DNA of 64,000 nt, from assembly GCA_964035545.1 (NCBI GenBank), contig OZ037765.1, forward strand, positions 25,414,504 through 25,478,503, read 5' to 3'. Numbering within the stretch: position 1 is the stretch's first letter; the number at the start of each line of letters is the position of its first letter. Below are positions 1 through 12,680 of this stretch, one piece after another. The notes beneath the pieces are model-generated. The model was not told the DNA's origin. It worked only from the letters and a program-made list of their open reading frames with translations, and did no database searches. The translations under genes and the position numbers were made by a program. This stretch comes from Bugula neritina. Taxonomy: Eukaryota > Bryozoa > Gymnolaemata > Cheilostomatida > Bugulidae.

Positions 1-55
1 CATTATTCACAAGCTATTTATCCTTCCAAGTATTTCACAGTGTGATGTGTTTCAG

Positions 56-139
56 GAGAATATTGAACAACAACTTGACAAAGTTGATAAAGATTTGGGA
101 TCAGTTCGAATGACCCTAAGAAGATACAATGCACTGTAG
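56..139 (+). CDS. Terminal coding exon of an unidentified coiled-coil protein
   Basis: This is the last 27 codons and stop of a gene that enters from the left edge. An acceptor (TTTCAG) precedes position 56, and the open frame runs to a TAG at 137-139. The peptide is polar and heptad-like (ENIEQQLDKVDKDLGSVRM, then LRRYNAL), which suggests a C-terminal coiled coil. An alternative in-frame acceptor (CACAG) at 40 would add five residues. A 3'UTR follows, with an AATAAA near 723-728 about 590 bp after the stop. I do not recognise the family from so short a piece. The reading frame and acceptor make it likely to be real coding sequence. Confidence 0.55.
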   Translation, partial: ENIEQQLDKVDKDLGSVRMTLRRYNAL

Positions 140-722
140 ATTAAAGCTATGTTCTAATGACATCACAGGCATACTTGGTAGTTGTAGAATACCAGCAACC
201 CATTTATATCAAAATCCTCTTTTACTGTTCTTTAGTGTAGATATAATGTGGAAATCTAGACAATTTTTTGTACATAATTGCAAGTGTTATGAGATTTTTC
301 GTTACATATTCACAGATTTTATATTTTCTTACATAAGCACTGAACTTGTTGGTTTTTGTATTGTTAGTTGTTTTCTTTATAGTGTTTAGACTGCACAACT
401 AGTGTACATTTATTTCTGTAAAAACTTTACTATTGCCTATGTTATCATTTGATCTTGATTTCTTATAGAATGGAATTATCATGTTATTAGGGTTTGTATA
501 GGGCTTAACAATAGGTTTTAACAATATTTGTGGCCAACATCTTTAAATATTAAGATCTAGATTTATGGCTTACTATTTAAAAGCAATGAGTATGAATTAT
601 GTGCTAGTTAATTAGTCTTTGCCATTTGTAATCATTTATCTATTTAGTAGCTAAATGCTGTACTTTTATATATGTAAAATATGAAGTTGCATCACCATGT
701 TTTCCTGTGATTTAGTATTCAA

Positions 723-728
723 AATAAA
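723..728 (+). terminator. Likely polyadenylation signal (AATAAA)
   Basis: An AATAAA hexamer lies in AT-rich 3'UTR-like sequence downstream of the stop at 139, and no other gene lies between. It is the best candidate poly(A) signal for the upstream gene. Such hexamers are common by chance in DNA this AT-rich. Confidence 0.35.
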
Positions 729-749
729 ATGAGTAAAATATACCTACCA

Positions 750-2821
750 AACATTATTTGCCTATGTTGTTTTTTGAGGTATTTGTATTTCCAGTAACAT
801 GTTATAGTGTTACTGATGTTTCATTAGCTAATAGTTATTAATGTTAATTGGTTAGAGTTTTAATGTGAGAGACCTTGGAATTTCAGAATTTCCTATGAAG
901 CTATAAGTTAGATATGATCTTGTAGAAAACACGGGACAATAAATAATAGTGCGTCAAGTTGCTTATTGTTTCTTCAGGTAATTGTAACCAATAATCTAAT
1001 TGCAACAGATTTGAAATCAGTTTGAGTAAGTTTATAGTCTGATTCTTTGGATATATTCCTGGTTTTTCTATCTTCTTTAGTTCTGCTACTACAATGCTTC
1101 GTGAAATGGTTACTGTTTTTAGTTTATGATACGTTTTAAATTTGTTTTTCTTTGATAAAGTTGTACTGGAAGCACGCTGCAGCACATCACATAATGAAAA
1201 TGATTATTCTACCAATAGAATGTTGGAGTTATTATCCCATGTAAGAGCTGGTGTCGTTAACAAACGGCTTAGTACAGTTTCTATAGTAACATCTAGCTTA
1301 TGTTCTAGGCTTGAGCTGCTGGTGATCTTACGGGTTTGAAAGCAGCTGAAGGGGCATAGTATTTAATACAAATCAGTACACGCCCCTACTCCCAGTTTAG
1401 ATGTTCCAGTCGATGAAAATTGGAAAAAAGCCAACAATAACAAGTGATCAATTTGATGATACAACGGTAAGGAAATCGGTATTACTATAGGCTGAATGAA
1501 GATACCACGTGCTTCGAAAACTTCAACGCTTAGCAATACTTGATATTTTGTTTTACTCCATCTTCACCACTCAAATCACTATTTTTAAAATAGTCACACC
1601 TGACTTTTTATAAATTGCATAACCAAACAAATAGTGGGATATCCAGACAGGTAATAACATTTCAATTCTACCCTAGATGTTTACTATATTATAATTATCA
1701 TTATGTTAACATAGGCATAAAGAGTATAATATTATAGTGTTAATGATTATCTCTGCAGTTTAAGACTAAAATTCAACAGAAATTGTATGCACCGAAGTTA
1801 AACTTCACACCGATGTTTATTTATTACATTTTTATATGGATAAGATAATATACTATACTAATACTATACAGTTTCGATAAACACTTACTTGTAGCAATGC
1901 CATAATTTACTACATAATTATAACTTAATGCTGATGTGCCTATATCTGTCAATTAACTATAATTTAACTTTTTGGGGATAATAAAATTCTTTTACTACTA
2001 CTATTTGACATAAACATGAACTGTTACTGTAACTGTAAGATAACTATAGTAGTTTTAAGTTGTTTTTTCTAATAGTATTTTGTGACTTTCTAAAAATGCT
2101 ATTAAATTTCACTTGATTCATGAAATGTTATATAATTCTTCATTTTTTTTATAAAATGATGTCAATACTTTTTAACTGCATTTATATGAAATATTAATTA
2201 AATTTTTCTGCACACACATACCATTGCGATATATTATTAAATTGCCCCACTATTGATGTAATAGCTGCTTACAATATTCTGTACTATACTGTGTATAACA
2301 GAAGCTAGTAGACGTTCATCAAACTGACCAACTTGTCTAGTTACAGTAAGACTGTATGTATGTTGATATTGATGCAATAGTCATTGTGATCATCAGCTGA
2401 ACAGCTTCAACTGCAACATTACATGATTTTGTGAGCCTGGGGTTTTTCATGAATATCGCTGGAAGCAGGACTATGTTGGGGGTTACAGAGTACAGTATTT
2501 GTATCCTCACCAGTGTCCAAACTCTAAACCCCCAACCAATGCACTCATTAACCCCAACTTGGTGCTGCTTCAAGCATATTTGTTTTTCATGCCTATCGAA
2601 GTAATGTGCATTATAATATTCGATGCTACAGCTATGTTGCTATTCTCGTCCTAGAGGTGATGGTGCCCCAATATAAGTTATACATATTATAACTAACCGA
2701 GCTGTTAATTCTTCGGTATAGTAAGTGTCATATTCTATAACTATATCATGGTGTTAGTAGACATTAGAGCAATTTACATCTTGTAGTATATTGGACACGC
2801 CCATTCACCATACAAGATATA
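750..2821. other. Intergenic stretch between the left-edge gene and the SLC7 gene
   Basis: I see no convincing multi-exon gene here. The open frames around 901-1339 lack splice context and have biased composition. A 22-codon ATG-started segment at 1401-1466 sits between an acceptor-like TTTAG and a good GTAAGG donor, and is reported as a finding. The last few hundred bases before 2822 should hold the transporter promoter; no TATA box or other element could be assigned with confidence. Confidence 0.5.
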
Positions 2822-5800
2822 ATGGGAGAGGAAGTGGGGCCAGTATATGGCAAGACAGCGGAACCTTCCAGATCTGACACAATGGAATCTGGTGATCAGT
2901 CAGGGGTCCATATGAAAAAAGAGCTCGGATTGTTTGGAGCTGTTGCCATTATAGTTGGAACTATTATAGGCAGCGGAATATTTGTTTCGCCAGCAGGCGT
3001 GCTAAAAGACACCGGCTCAGTTAGTAAAATACCTTCTCATTTCGTAGAAATGCAAATAAGTGAATCCTCTCTCATAGTTCTACTATATTGTTGTGAGAAT
3101 GTAGCCTTGTTATGTGTAATTTGCTATTACATATAGTTGCAGAGATCTAGCTTTTGTCTGGCATTTGAGTTTGAAAGACGACTTCTTTACTTAACATAAA
3201 GACAACTTTCCATATTGCAACAATCTGCTGGAAATAATATCATTAAAGAAAAACTTTAATACTTGCATAATTTGCAATCTGATGCTTGCTTTGCCATTTT
3301 TCCTGGTGTAATTCTTATGCATACTTTTCTCTAACTTATACGTTTTTATAATTTTATACTTTATATTTTACAATTAATTTTTATCTAATACTACATTATA
3401 TAGAATATGTAATCTTATAGGTTGGTCTCTCACTGACGGTGTGGATTGGTTGTGGAGTCTTGTCTACTATAGGCGCTTTGTGCTACGCTGAGCTGGGTAC
3501 CACAATCACCAAGTCCGGAGCAGACTATGCGTACTTGTATGAGGCATTTGGCCCTTTGCCAGCTTTTCTCCAACTTTGGGTACATTGTACATACCATTTC
3601 ATTACTTGTTATATCAAACTAGGTTTTATTTAGGTATTCGATATACAAGATTGAAACTGCAGCAAAGCCAAGCTTTCGAAGCTTGGATTACCTCAATAAA
3701 AACTTAGAACACACAAAGCATTGACAACTAAATAAGCAGAAAATATTATTGTTTTGATAATACAAAGACCTCAGGTTCAATAGCTTTATCCAGCTAGAGT
3801 ATATAAAGCTAGCTCAGCTTAGGACGTTGCGGCTGTTCTTTAGTGATTTCTAAGGTCTGCTCTTTGCTAATGTTATCTCCTTAGCACATTTGACCTATGA
3901 TTCTAGTCAGCAGTTTAGCTAATCTTGCAATAAGTAAACGGATCTTCCAAGCTGCGGGCATCTGTTTTTAATTATCATAAGCAGTTTCTTCTATACTGAT
4001 AGCTTATCAGAACAACACAGGCTGTCTGTTACCATCTTTCACTCTAGCCGAATTACTATTTACTATTACTATTTACTGCTATCCTGATGTTCATTTTTAT
4101 AACTATACTTTACAAACGGGACAAATATTCGTTCACTAGCGTTTAAAATGAAGCATACTATTCATACATTCGTGAGTAAACAAGTCATTGAAAATGTGTT
4201 GAGTTGTGAAAAACTGAGTTTTGAATTCAATGTGTGTATTGCATCAGCAAGCCATATGTGTACTAGAGCAACGTAATGTGTTTGTTTTATACAATACTAC
4301 TAAACTACTGTCGTAGTGAGGGGCCTTTACAAAAGAAAATCAATACAACACGAATGTCTGTTTATGAGTATTATATGCTCCAACGTAGAGTCATTGGGTT
4401 CAATTAATGTAGAGAGCTTTCTTTTTTTCAATTTGCCGATAAAATCGCTGCACCTGACTAGATATTGCATTCTACCATTACTTGGGTGAAAAATTAACAT
4501 TAGTTTTTCTCAGTCTAGCTAATTGCCTGTTTATACTAGACAGAATTTTGCACTCTTTCAAAGCTTGGCTTGATTTATTGATTTGTCTGTAGCTGGTAGT
4601 ATCTTCTGAAATTTAGACTCCAAGAAACACACTTGCAATATTAATGATTAAAATAATGTCCTGTAGGCAACATCTTTTGTGTTGTTACACCAATATAAAA
4701 ATGATTAGGAGAGATTTAAACAAAAACAATCACAGATAAAATTCAACTTGTAAGTAGATTACTTGGACAAGGGCATGTTTTTTTGCAAACCTTATTTTAT
4801 AAATATTTGGTTAAATTGTTTATTATTTTTGCTTAATGTATTACGCGGTATTCATGAGCCCAATGTGCATGGCACGCTGCAATGAATACAGATAATAGTT
4901 GCTAAATGTCCTGATAAAGTATAACATATACATGGATATTATACTGCTATAATACTTTTACAGGTAAATTTAATTGTTATTAGACCTACATCACAGGCCA
5001 TTGTTGCACTCACTTTTGGTAATTACATAATCAAGCCGGCCTTTCCTGAATGCAGCCCTCCACCTGTAGCCGTCAGCCTTATGGCAGCAGTCTGTATTGG
5101 TAAGCAGTGCTACAAATACCACCCGTCTTTTCAAGGACTAAATAATAGTTTTAAAGCTAAAGTTAAAACCCTATTTTGTAATCCATTTATGATTTTAAAA
5201 AAAACTTGTAGTTAAAGTATTTTTGTCAGTGCGTCAGCGGTTTAATGCGAAGATGTAAAATGTGTCATAATTAAGGTCAGCCTGTGCTGCCGCCACTTTG
5301 TAGGTTGACATCTTTTGTAGTGACTCTCACCATAATCAATGCAATGAGTGTGAGAGTAGCAGCAAGGGTCCAGGCATTATTCACAGTAGCAAAACTAGCA
5401 GCTCTGGCTCTCATTATCATAGCTGGCATAGTTTTTATGGCCATGGGTGAGTATTTAAGACTCTGTGTAAGTTTATTATAAGGCAATAAGTATTTTTTCC
5501 TCAAAAATGCCAATATAAATTCCCATTTCATCAAGTTTTTTTTTCCTTAAAACAATGGTGAAAAAAATAGCATTTTGGGTGGCAAATTTTGTTGTTGTAA
5601 AATTTCAAGCTGTAAAATGCTAAGTCTTATGTTTTAAAAAAATAATGCATACAACATGTTGAATCAATTATTCTTGCACTCAGGGGGACTAAACCCTAGT
5701 CTCTTATATGTGTAATTAGTTAATTACTTGAAATTTCTAGTAGCTCTGCAACCATTCTCAGGTAATTGAAATCACTTTCATGCTATGAAAGTTACATAGT

Positions 5801-8800
5801 ACTTAATTACCTCTGGTCACCTACATAATTATATACATACACTGTGCTGCATATCCTACAGCAGATTTAATTCTTTATATGAGATCAAATTAAGTCAGCC
5901 TGCAGCTTATAAAGAAATGAGTTTATATAAAGTTAAAGAATAAATTACTATAGGCCTACTTTTCTAAAAAGCAGGAGTGCAATATTTAAACTTCAACATG
6001 GCAAATTTGTTTTTATCTCATAATGTGATAATAGAAAATAATTCCATATTTTTGGAAAATTAAATCACTTTACAAATTTGAATATTTGATTCTGAAGGAG
6101 CAATTTTACTATTATTTATAACTTCACAGGTGCCTAACTCTAACGGCGGCCAATTAAAAAAATATCAAACTGCACACTTTTTTTGTAAGTTCTGCTTATC
6201 CATAGCATGCATAGAATGTATTTCTTACATGCTGCATAAATAGTGAAATTTTGATAAGTTGTTATGCATGGCTGCACCAATAATGCTACTATCTTTTCAA
6301 ATAATAAAGTGTTTAGACTGGCAATTATCTGTTTAACTTCATTTCAATGGAACAGTTGGACAAGATGGAAGTAATTATAGAGTCATGCTAGATGTAAATT
6401 TATGCTAGAAAAATGTGTTCCGGTCTGCTTTCATTTCAAAAGTTTAGGATTCAAGAGTTTAGGTTTACAAGTTGGCATATACTACGCTGTCACTGCTTCA
6501 TTGTGCTATAATTGGCACTAATAATACATGCAGTAATGGAGAAAGTGAAAAAAGCCTGTGTTCTGGATCAAAAATGTATAGCAAATGTGTACCCCAAACC
6601 AAAATTAATCAAGAAAATTAAAGAACAAAAGCTATCTGTTTCTCTACTATTTCACCGAAATAAAAATAATTATCACAAAATATTTCACAGCAGTACTATT
6701 TGCAAGTTTTCAGCTACTGCTTTCAGGCATTAAAATACTACATTTTATATATTATATATTATTTATTAATAATTATATTCTTACTACAAAAGGTATAAGC
6801 TACATGCAAACATTATAGGCAAAGTAAACAACTTCAAGAAGCCCTTTGAAGGTTCTGTAACAGACGTTAAAGGAATATCCTTGGCTATATATTCTGCTCT
6901 CTTCTCCTATGCTGGGTGGTAAGTTTATCTAGAAAAGAAAATAAATATTAAAGTGTCTAGCTAACTGTTTGAACAGAAGTGGTAGCTCGGTTATATTTGG
7001 TTAAAATTTTACAAATTTCAGTTGGTGCACACCGAAAGTGTACAAACACGTAAATGCTTCTGGTGTAGCTTCGGTATGTAGCATTGATTTAATTTATTTA
7101 TTGTAGCATATTTTGGAAAAAAATCTGTCATGTTGACTATCACAAAGCTATTGTTTTATTCCACATAACATAGAAAAAGACAACATGCTATTTATGCACT
7201 AACTGGTTACATAATATGTGCAGTAGTTGAATCTGCCAATAAATACAAACAATACCCAATTATTAAAAACATTAGTCATTTAGCAATACTGTATTAAAAA
7301 TACATAACAGACAGCTAATTTTACATTTCTATTAATGGTATATAATTTTGAGGCATAATTACAAAAAACAGCTAGTTTGGGTAAATCTTAGTTTTAGCCT
7401 TCTATTTAAGATCAAGCAGTCTAGTATAAATAATGCAATAATGATGATTTTGTAGCAGAACCAACTTTGCCTTTTCTGACTACTATAGCCTAGTTAGTTC
7501 ACCAAAATACAAGCACTACTTGCATTTGATTTATTATATTTGCGTCTCAATTGCTATTTTTTAGCAAATAAAATAAGTGGCTAACTGGAAGCAGTTGATT
7601 AAGAATAGTCTATTTAGCAACTATGGCGTCTTTTAAATTTTAGAATTTAAATTGAGCAAATTAAATATTTTTGTGACTATTTGATGAGCTTGGTGATGAT
7701 TTTAGAAAGATTGTGAATGTGATGTCAATTTGGTAATGAGTATTGGATGATAATTCTTATTTAAAACATTTAATTCAATCCTGCAGGAATTTCCTCAACT
7801 TTGTCACAGAAGAAATTGAAGATTCTCAGAAGACTCTACCGAGAGCAATATACATTTCACTGCCAATCGTTTCCTTTGTGTATGTCATGGCTAACGTAGC
7901 CTACTTCACCAGAATGGATGTGCCGGAAATTATATCCTCTCTCGAGACGGCAGTGGTAAGATTGACATTCATAAATACTCATGTATATCACATGTTGGGT
8001 TACTTGACTTACTTCATTATAATATCTTTTATTTACTTTTCATTTTGTAGATTTTTGGAAACAAGTTCTTGGGGGTGATGTCTTGGATCATACCAGTGTT
8101 TGTAGCGCTGTCATGCTTTGGTGGAGTCAACGGTTTACTATTTACATCGGGAAGGTGAGCATCGCTAATCAAAACTAGACATGATATTTGCCGTAGCCTT
8201 TAACAAACTCAATTTGAAAAAAATGATATGCTAGTACTTAGTTATAATCCACTTCAATTACCTAACATGATTGCAACATACTGCTTGGAATATTTAATAA
8301 ATGAGTAAACCAAACGAACTCTATGTTTTTTGCCCCAAATAGCGATGTTTTTAATATACTCTATATGCAGTGTAGATGGGTAATTTGAATGAAGCTACTT
8401 TTTTCAGGCTATGTATATGTATACTCTTAAACTCTTCAACTAAGATCAATTGCTTAAAGTGTATAAAATTTTAGTAATGGTTAGCAATAGCTAAAGTAAT
8501 GGTATGTGATTATCACAATTGGAAGAGAAAGCATATTTCCAATTTCAATTATGTTTTTGGACCATTCTTGTGGATGTAAATTCTTGAAGTTAAAATAACA
8601 GGTGTAATGTTATAGCAAATTTGTTAATCATACCTTAGTATTAGTTGATCATACCTTAGTATAAGGTGATCATGCAAAGCCCTAGTTGACTGTATTTCAG
8701 ACTGTTTTTTGTTGGAGCTCGAGAAGGGCATTTACCTGAAGTAATGGGTATGATCCACTCGGAGAGACTAACTCCTTTACCAGCTATTCTATTCACTGTA

Positions 8801-10132
8801 AGTTGTTTTATATTTTCATTCAATATTTTTCGATTTCAGTCAGAATTTTCTGACAATTAATGTTTAGATTATGAAAGTAGAATGGAATTATACTATTTTA
8901 CTGGGCCACAATTAAATGTAACGTATTTTATTTTTCAGGGAGCCTTATCAGTAATAATGTTAATGTTTAGTGATAATATATACTCACTAATAAACTACGT
9001 CAGCTTTGTACAGTGGCTCTCTGTGGGCGGATCTATTGCCGCAATGATATACCTCAGATACAAGAGGCCAGACATGGACAGGCCAATCAAGGTGAAATTA
9101 AATTTCCCGTTTACTGTATAGCTGTTAGTCACATTTATTGAAAATAATAATTTTAGTAGCAATTTATACAATCAAATTTTAACGTTAAAGTTTTTGTATG
9201 CTATATCCAATTTTATTTTATATACTGAAAGTTACATTTATAATATATAAACTATTTCATGTTTAAATAGTATTAAGCTGGTACATATACTTATAATTAA
9301 TTTAACTTTTTAAAATTTAGATCATCAACATTTTGCATGTTGATTACAAATTTTTCCTTATACACTTGCATTTGCATACATTTGGAAAGTTATTATCACT
9401 CAAAGAACTTTCAGCTCTTTGAATGTTGGTACGAATTTTTATAAGCTACAATTGTTATAATCACATTGATTACTTTTTGCAAATCACTACTTTTTACCAT
9501 GAAGCAACTATTTTGAAATTGTATAACTTTTTTCAGCTACTAATAAATCGATAAAATGTTTAAAAGGCTCATTTAATAAATATATTATAATATAAGTAAG
9601 CTGCATTTGTACATCTATCCCTTGAATATATTTAAACTAACCCTTTCTATGTATATGTATTATGATTTCAGTTCAACATTGCCATTCCAATTATATTTAT
9701 TGGAGCTTGCATCTTCCTTCTGGTTGCATCACTGTTCGCGGCTCCCCGGGACACTGGCTTAGGATGCCTGATAACTTTGACCGGTATTCCAGTTTACCTC
9801 ATCTTTATAGCTTGGAAAAACAAACCAAAAACCTTCAATCGCATAGTTGGTATGTACACCTATTATTTGTAATGTAGGTAAATACACTCGAAGTATTGTC
9901 ACTTGCAAGTTAACTTAATGCTCCTAATGTTGTGAAATACAAGCACCATGTTACAAGACAAGGACGTGCCTACAACTCTGAGAATTAATTTCGTCTTTAC
10001 TAACCTACCCGATAAATAAATAAAGTTTCTTACATATATACATAGCTTTGAGATAGCTTTTTGAAATAAATTGGAAACTATAACCTTGTAGAATGTATGA
10101 ACAAATTATTTTGTGTTTGGGAATAAAACAAC

Positions 10133-10184
<52 letters not shown>

Positions 10185-10348
10185 GCAAAGCAACTAAATC
10201 CAAGCCTCAACTTTCAGTCATTTACTCAATTCAACTCACATTATATTGCATATTTTTCTGCAATAAGCTCCTTTATTTTGCAGTTTCATGGACAAACTCA
10301 TTTCAGAAAGTATTTGGAGTAGTTCGACAGACAGACAAATCTGATTGA
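2822..10348 (+). CDS. SLC7-family (LAT / b0,+AT-like) amino-acid transporter light chain
   Basis: A plasma-membrane amino-acid exchanger of the APC superfamily, expected to work as the light chain of a heterodimer with an SLC3 glycoprotein. Exons: 2822-3019, 3421-3579, 4964-5099, 5276-5446, 6819-6918, 7787-7955, 8051-8154, 8701-8797, 8939-9091, 9672-9849, 10284-10348. All phases agree and give 509 aa, typical for the family. TM1 carries the signature [12 protein letters not shown] (residues 46-57). FPEC places Cys149 at the conserved position that is disulfide-linked to the heavy chain. TM6 has [10 protein letters not shown] (about 246-255), followed by NFLNFVTEE; later come [12 protein letters not shown] and REGHLPEVM. 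The start is the first ATG before the conserved core and leaves a cytosolic tail of about 30 residues. Exon 4 is the only uncertain join: the acceptor at 5275 keeps frame but adds about nine residues before the usual start of TM4. Substrate class (system L versus b0,+) cannot be told from the sequence alone. Confidence 0.93.
10134..10179. repeat. (TA)n microsatellite in last SLC7 intron
   Basis: An essentially perfect TA dinucleotide run of about 45 bp, roughly 105 bp before the final exon of the transporter. Confidence 0.95.
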
Positions 10349-11600
10349 AATCATAACTAAAGATGAAGCTGAATGTGTCTAGGGCTAAGCTTTATGACAC
10401 TTCTAAGCTTGTATACTGAAGTTATAAAGTTATAGCGACTCTATTACTCTATCTACTTGATGATTAGTAGATGCAGTTCATTAGTAGTTACTGAGAAGTA
10501 AGCTGTTAGCTAATTGCTGCATACATAAATAAATGAATTATTGATTTAATAGCGAAGTTGATAAGTTACAAGATGCACTGAGTTGTTAAAATGATTAGCA
10601 ATGTTTGCTGTGTCAATGTAATAATGTAATTGCAATATTTTAATAATTTCATGTCATGTAATCATCAGATGGCCTAATATTATACTGTGCATATGTCTAT
10701 TAGTTATTAAGCTTTGTAATTTTTTAAAGATGTAATTTTATGTTTAAGACCTATGAGAACCTGCATTGTGTTTATTATATAACTCAGCCATGAAAGTTAA
10801 GACAACTCCTCTTCTAAAAGTTCTAAATTATTCAGTAACATTCATCTTGGCGCAAGGATCCTTTATTTACATCTGCTTAATTTTATATATTTATATATTA
10901 TTGCTCTGGAGTTTCGAGTTTTACCATGGTTTATCTTTTACTCTTGTATTTCTTGTCTATATTATATAATTATGTGATGTCTATTACAATAGTATATTTT
11001 TGCTGCAATAACTCCCATTTTAAATAATATTCATCGTAACAAGAAATGTTGGCAATGTATATCAACTCAGTTGCTATGTATAGTTATTATGTCTAATCAG
11101 CATAAAATGTTGTTTAAAAGTTTGAATTTCTATTATACAAACTTAAGGCTTTTTACTATATTATTCTCATAGAGTTTATAAGAAATTTTTCTTGTAAATA
11201 AACTGCACAAAAATAAGTTCCAAGACGCTAATCTATATAATATTATATAATGGAAATCTGATAGTTCCATATTGTGGTCATGAATCAATAGATTTTCCCG
11301 AATTACCTTGTCCTCTGGTTAGCTCATTTTTCCGTTGAACTAAACATATATCGCAATCTTCAAGTGTTGAAATGAAATTAAAGAATACAATCATCCGTGA
11401 ACAGGCTATTTGGTTCACCTTAATTTTTTAAAATGTGAAGAACCTAAGAGTTATCTCACCAAAATATTTGCATTTAAAGAAATAGTAGGACAACTCTGCA
11501 TGCAGACACGGTCACGTGAGCAAGGTTAAAGTGCATACTGCAGCGAATGCTGGCTATTGAGAGTACGTGTTTGTGTAGTGTTGAATAAGAACTATCGTCC
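10349..11600. other. SLC7 3'UTR and spacer before troponin I
   Basis: This holds the transporter 3'UTR and several AATAAA-like hexamers. No further coding exon is visible. Open frames here (for example 10766-10969) are short and hydrophobic by AT bias, without splice context. The troponin I promoter should lie at the right end. Confidence 0.5.
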
Positions 11601-11658
11601 AGTTCTGGAGACCAACTAGAAACTAAGGTGTAGTCAAATTGAACGCACAATTAATCAG
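11570..11658 (+). other. Probable 5' noncoding exon of troponin I
   Basis: The sequence ends in AATCAG followed by a strong donor GTAAGTTT (11659 onward) and has no usable long frame. The next acceptor downstream lies just before the TnI start codon at 12681. This is the usual layout of a muscle gene with an untranslated first exon and a first intron of about 1 kb. The transcription start is not defined, so the left boundary is approximate. Confidence 0.45.
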
Positions 11659-12680
11659 GTAAGTTTTATTTATAGCAGCATATCTTTATTTGACAAGAAA
11701 ATGCAAAAAGCACGGATGTTACTATTATCATCCATGTATTAAGATAGTTGTATTCAATTGAAAATTTACTCAATCAATGCTTCATTATTCATATACACCC
11801 CCACTGTAACCCTAGAAGATGAAACGTATAGTTATATTATATTGCATCATATTTTAAATTGACTTATTTAATAAGGCATGTAATATGTAGTTTTACTAAG
11901 ATCAATATCTCAATGTATAGGGCCATATATTTAACAAGCATACCAGTACTTACCAAGGTTATATTATAATTTATTAGGTTGTTGTTGAAGGTATTTTTAT
12001 CATTATGTAATGTACATATATTATATTTCATGTAGTCTGCGGACATTTAAACACAAAATGAAAACTTTAATTAGGGAAATATTGATAAAAAAGTGTTATA
12101 TGCCATCAAATGTTAATTAATAATTGAGATTGAATAGTTGTTGCTTAATTGTGACATCATAGCTGTATATGCATGCATTCAAATTTGTCATAAACTATAA
12201 ATTTTGAATTATAATGATTTCAAGAAATCATTTAAAGGTTCTAAGTTTGTGTAGCTGTGGAATTATGAAATCAGATTTGTCATAAGCTATCAACCGTAGA
12301 GAATAACAAAAGGCTGCAATATTGACCTAGTAATGTAATACATAACGGGCTGGACAAAATCATGCATACCTTATATAGCAAACGCAGGTCTAGTGGGCGG
12401 AGCTAAGCAGCATAAGCTCTCCGTAGGCTAGTATGATTTCATAGGCCTGGTACAAGGTTCAAACTGATTGCTGTTAATTAATATAGCATGAATTCCTACT
12501 AGAGTGTTAGTTTATGAGGATATATAACCACTATTACCTATGCATACATGCTCATACCATTTATATAATTTACAAGCTTGGAAAAAACAGTACCAAATAA
12601 AAAGTGTTCGAGTCTTTTTGATTGAATAACTTCAGGTATAAATTGGAAGGCGGTTAGTTTTCTTTTCATAATTTTAAAGG

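Noticed and set aside
901-1339. Opposite-strand and overlapping open frames upstream of the transporter
   Set aside because: No splice context, no family resemblance, and composition as expected of AT-rich noncoding DNA.
3668-3686. Palindrome CCAAGCTTTCGAAGCTTGG in an SLC7 intron
   Set aside because: Eight-base arms around three bases, isolated in an intron, with no associated element.
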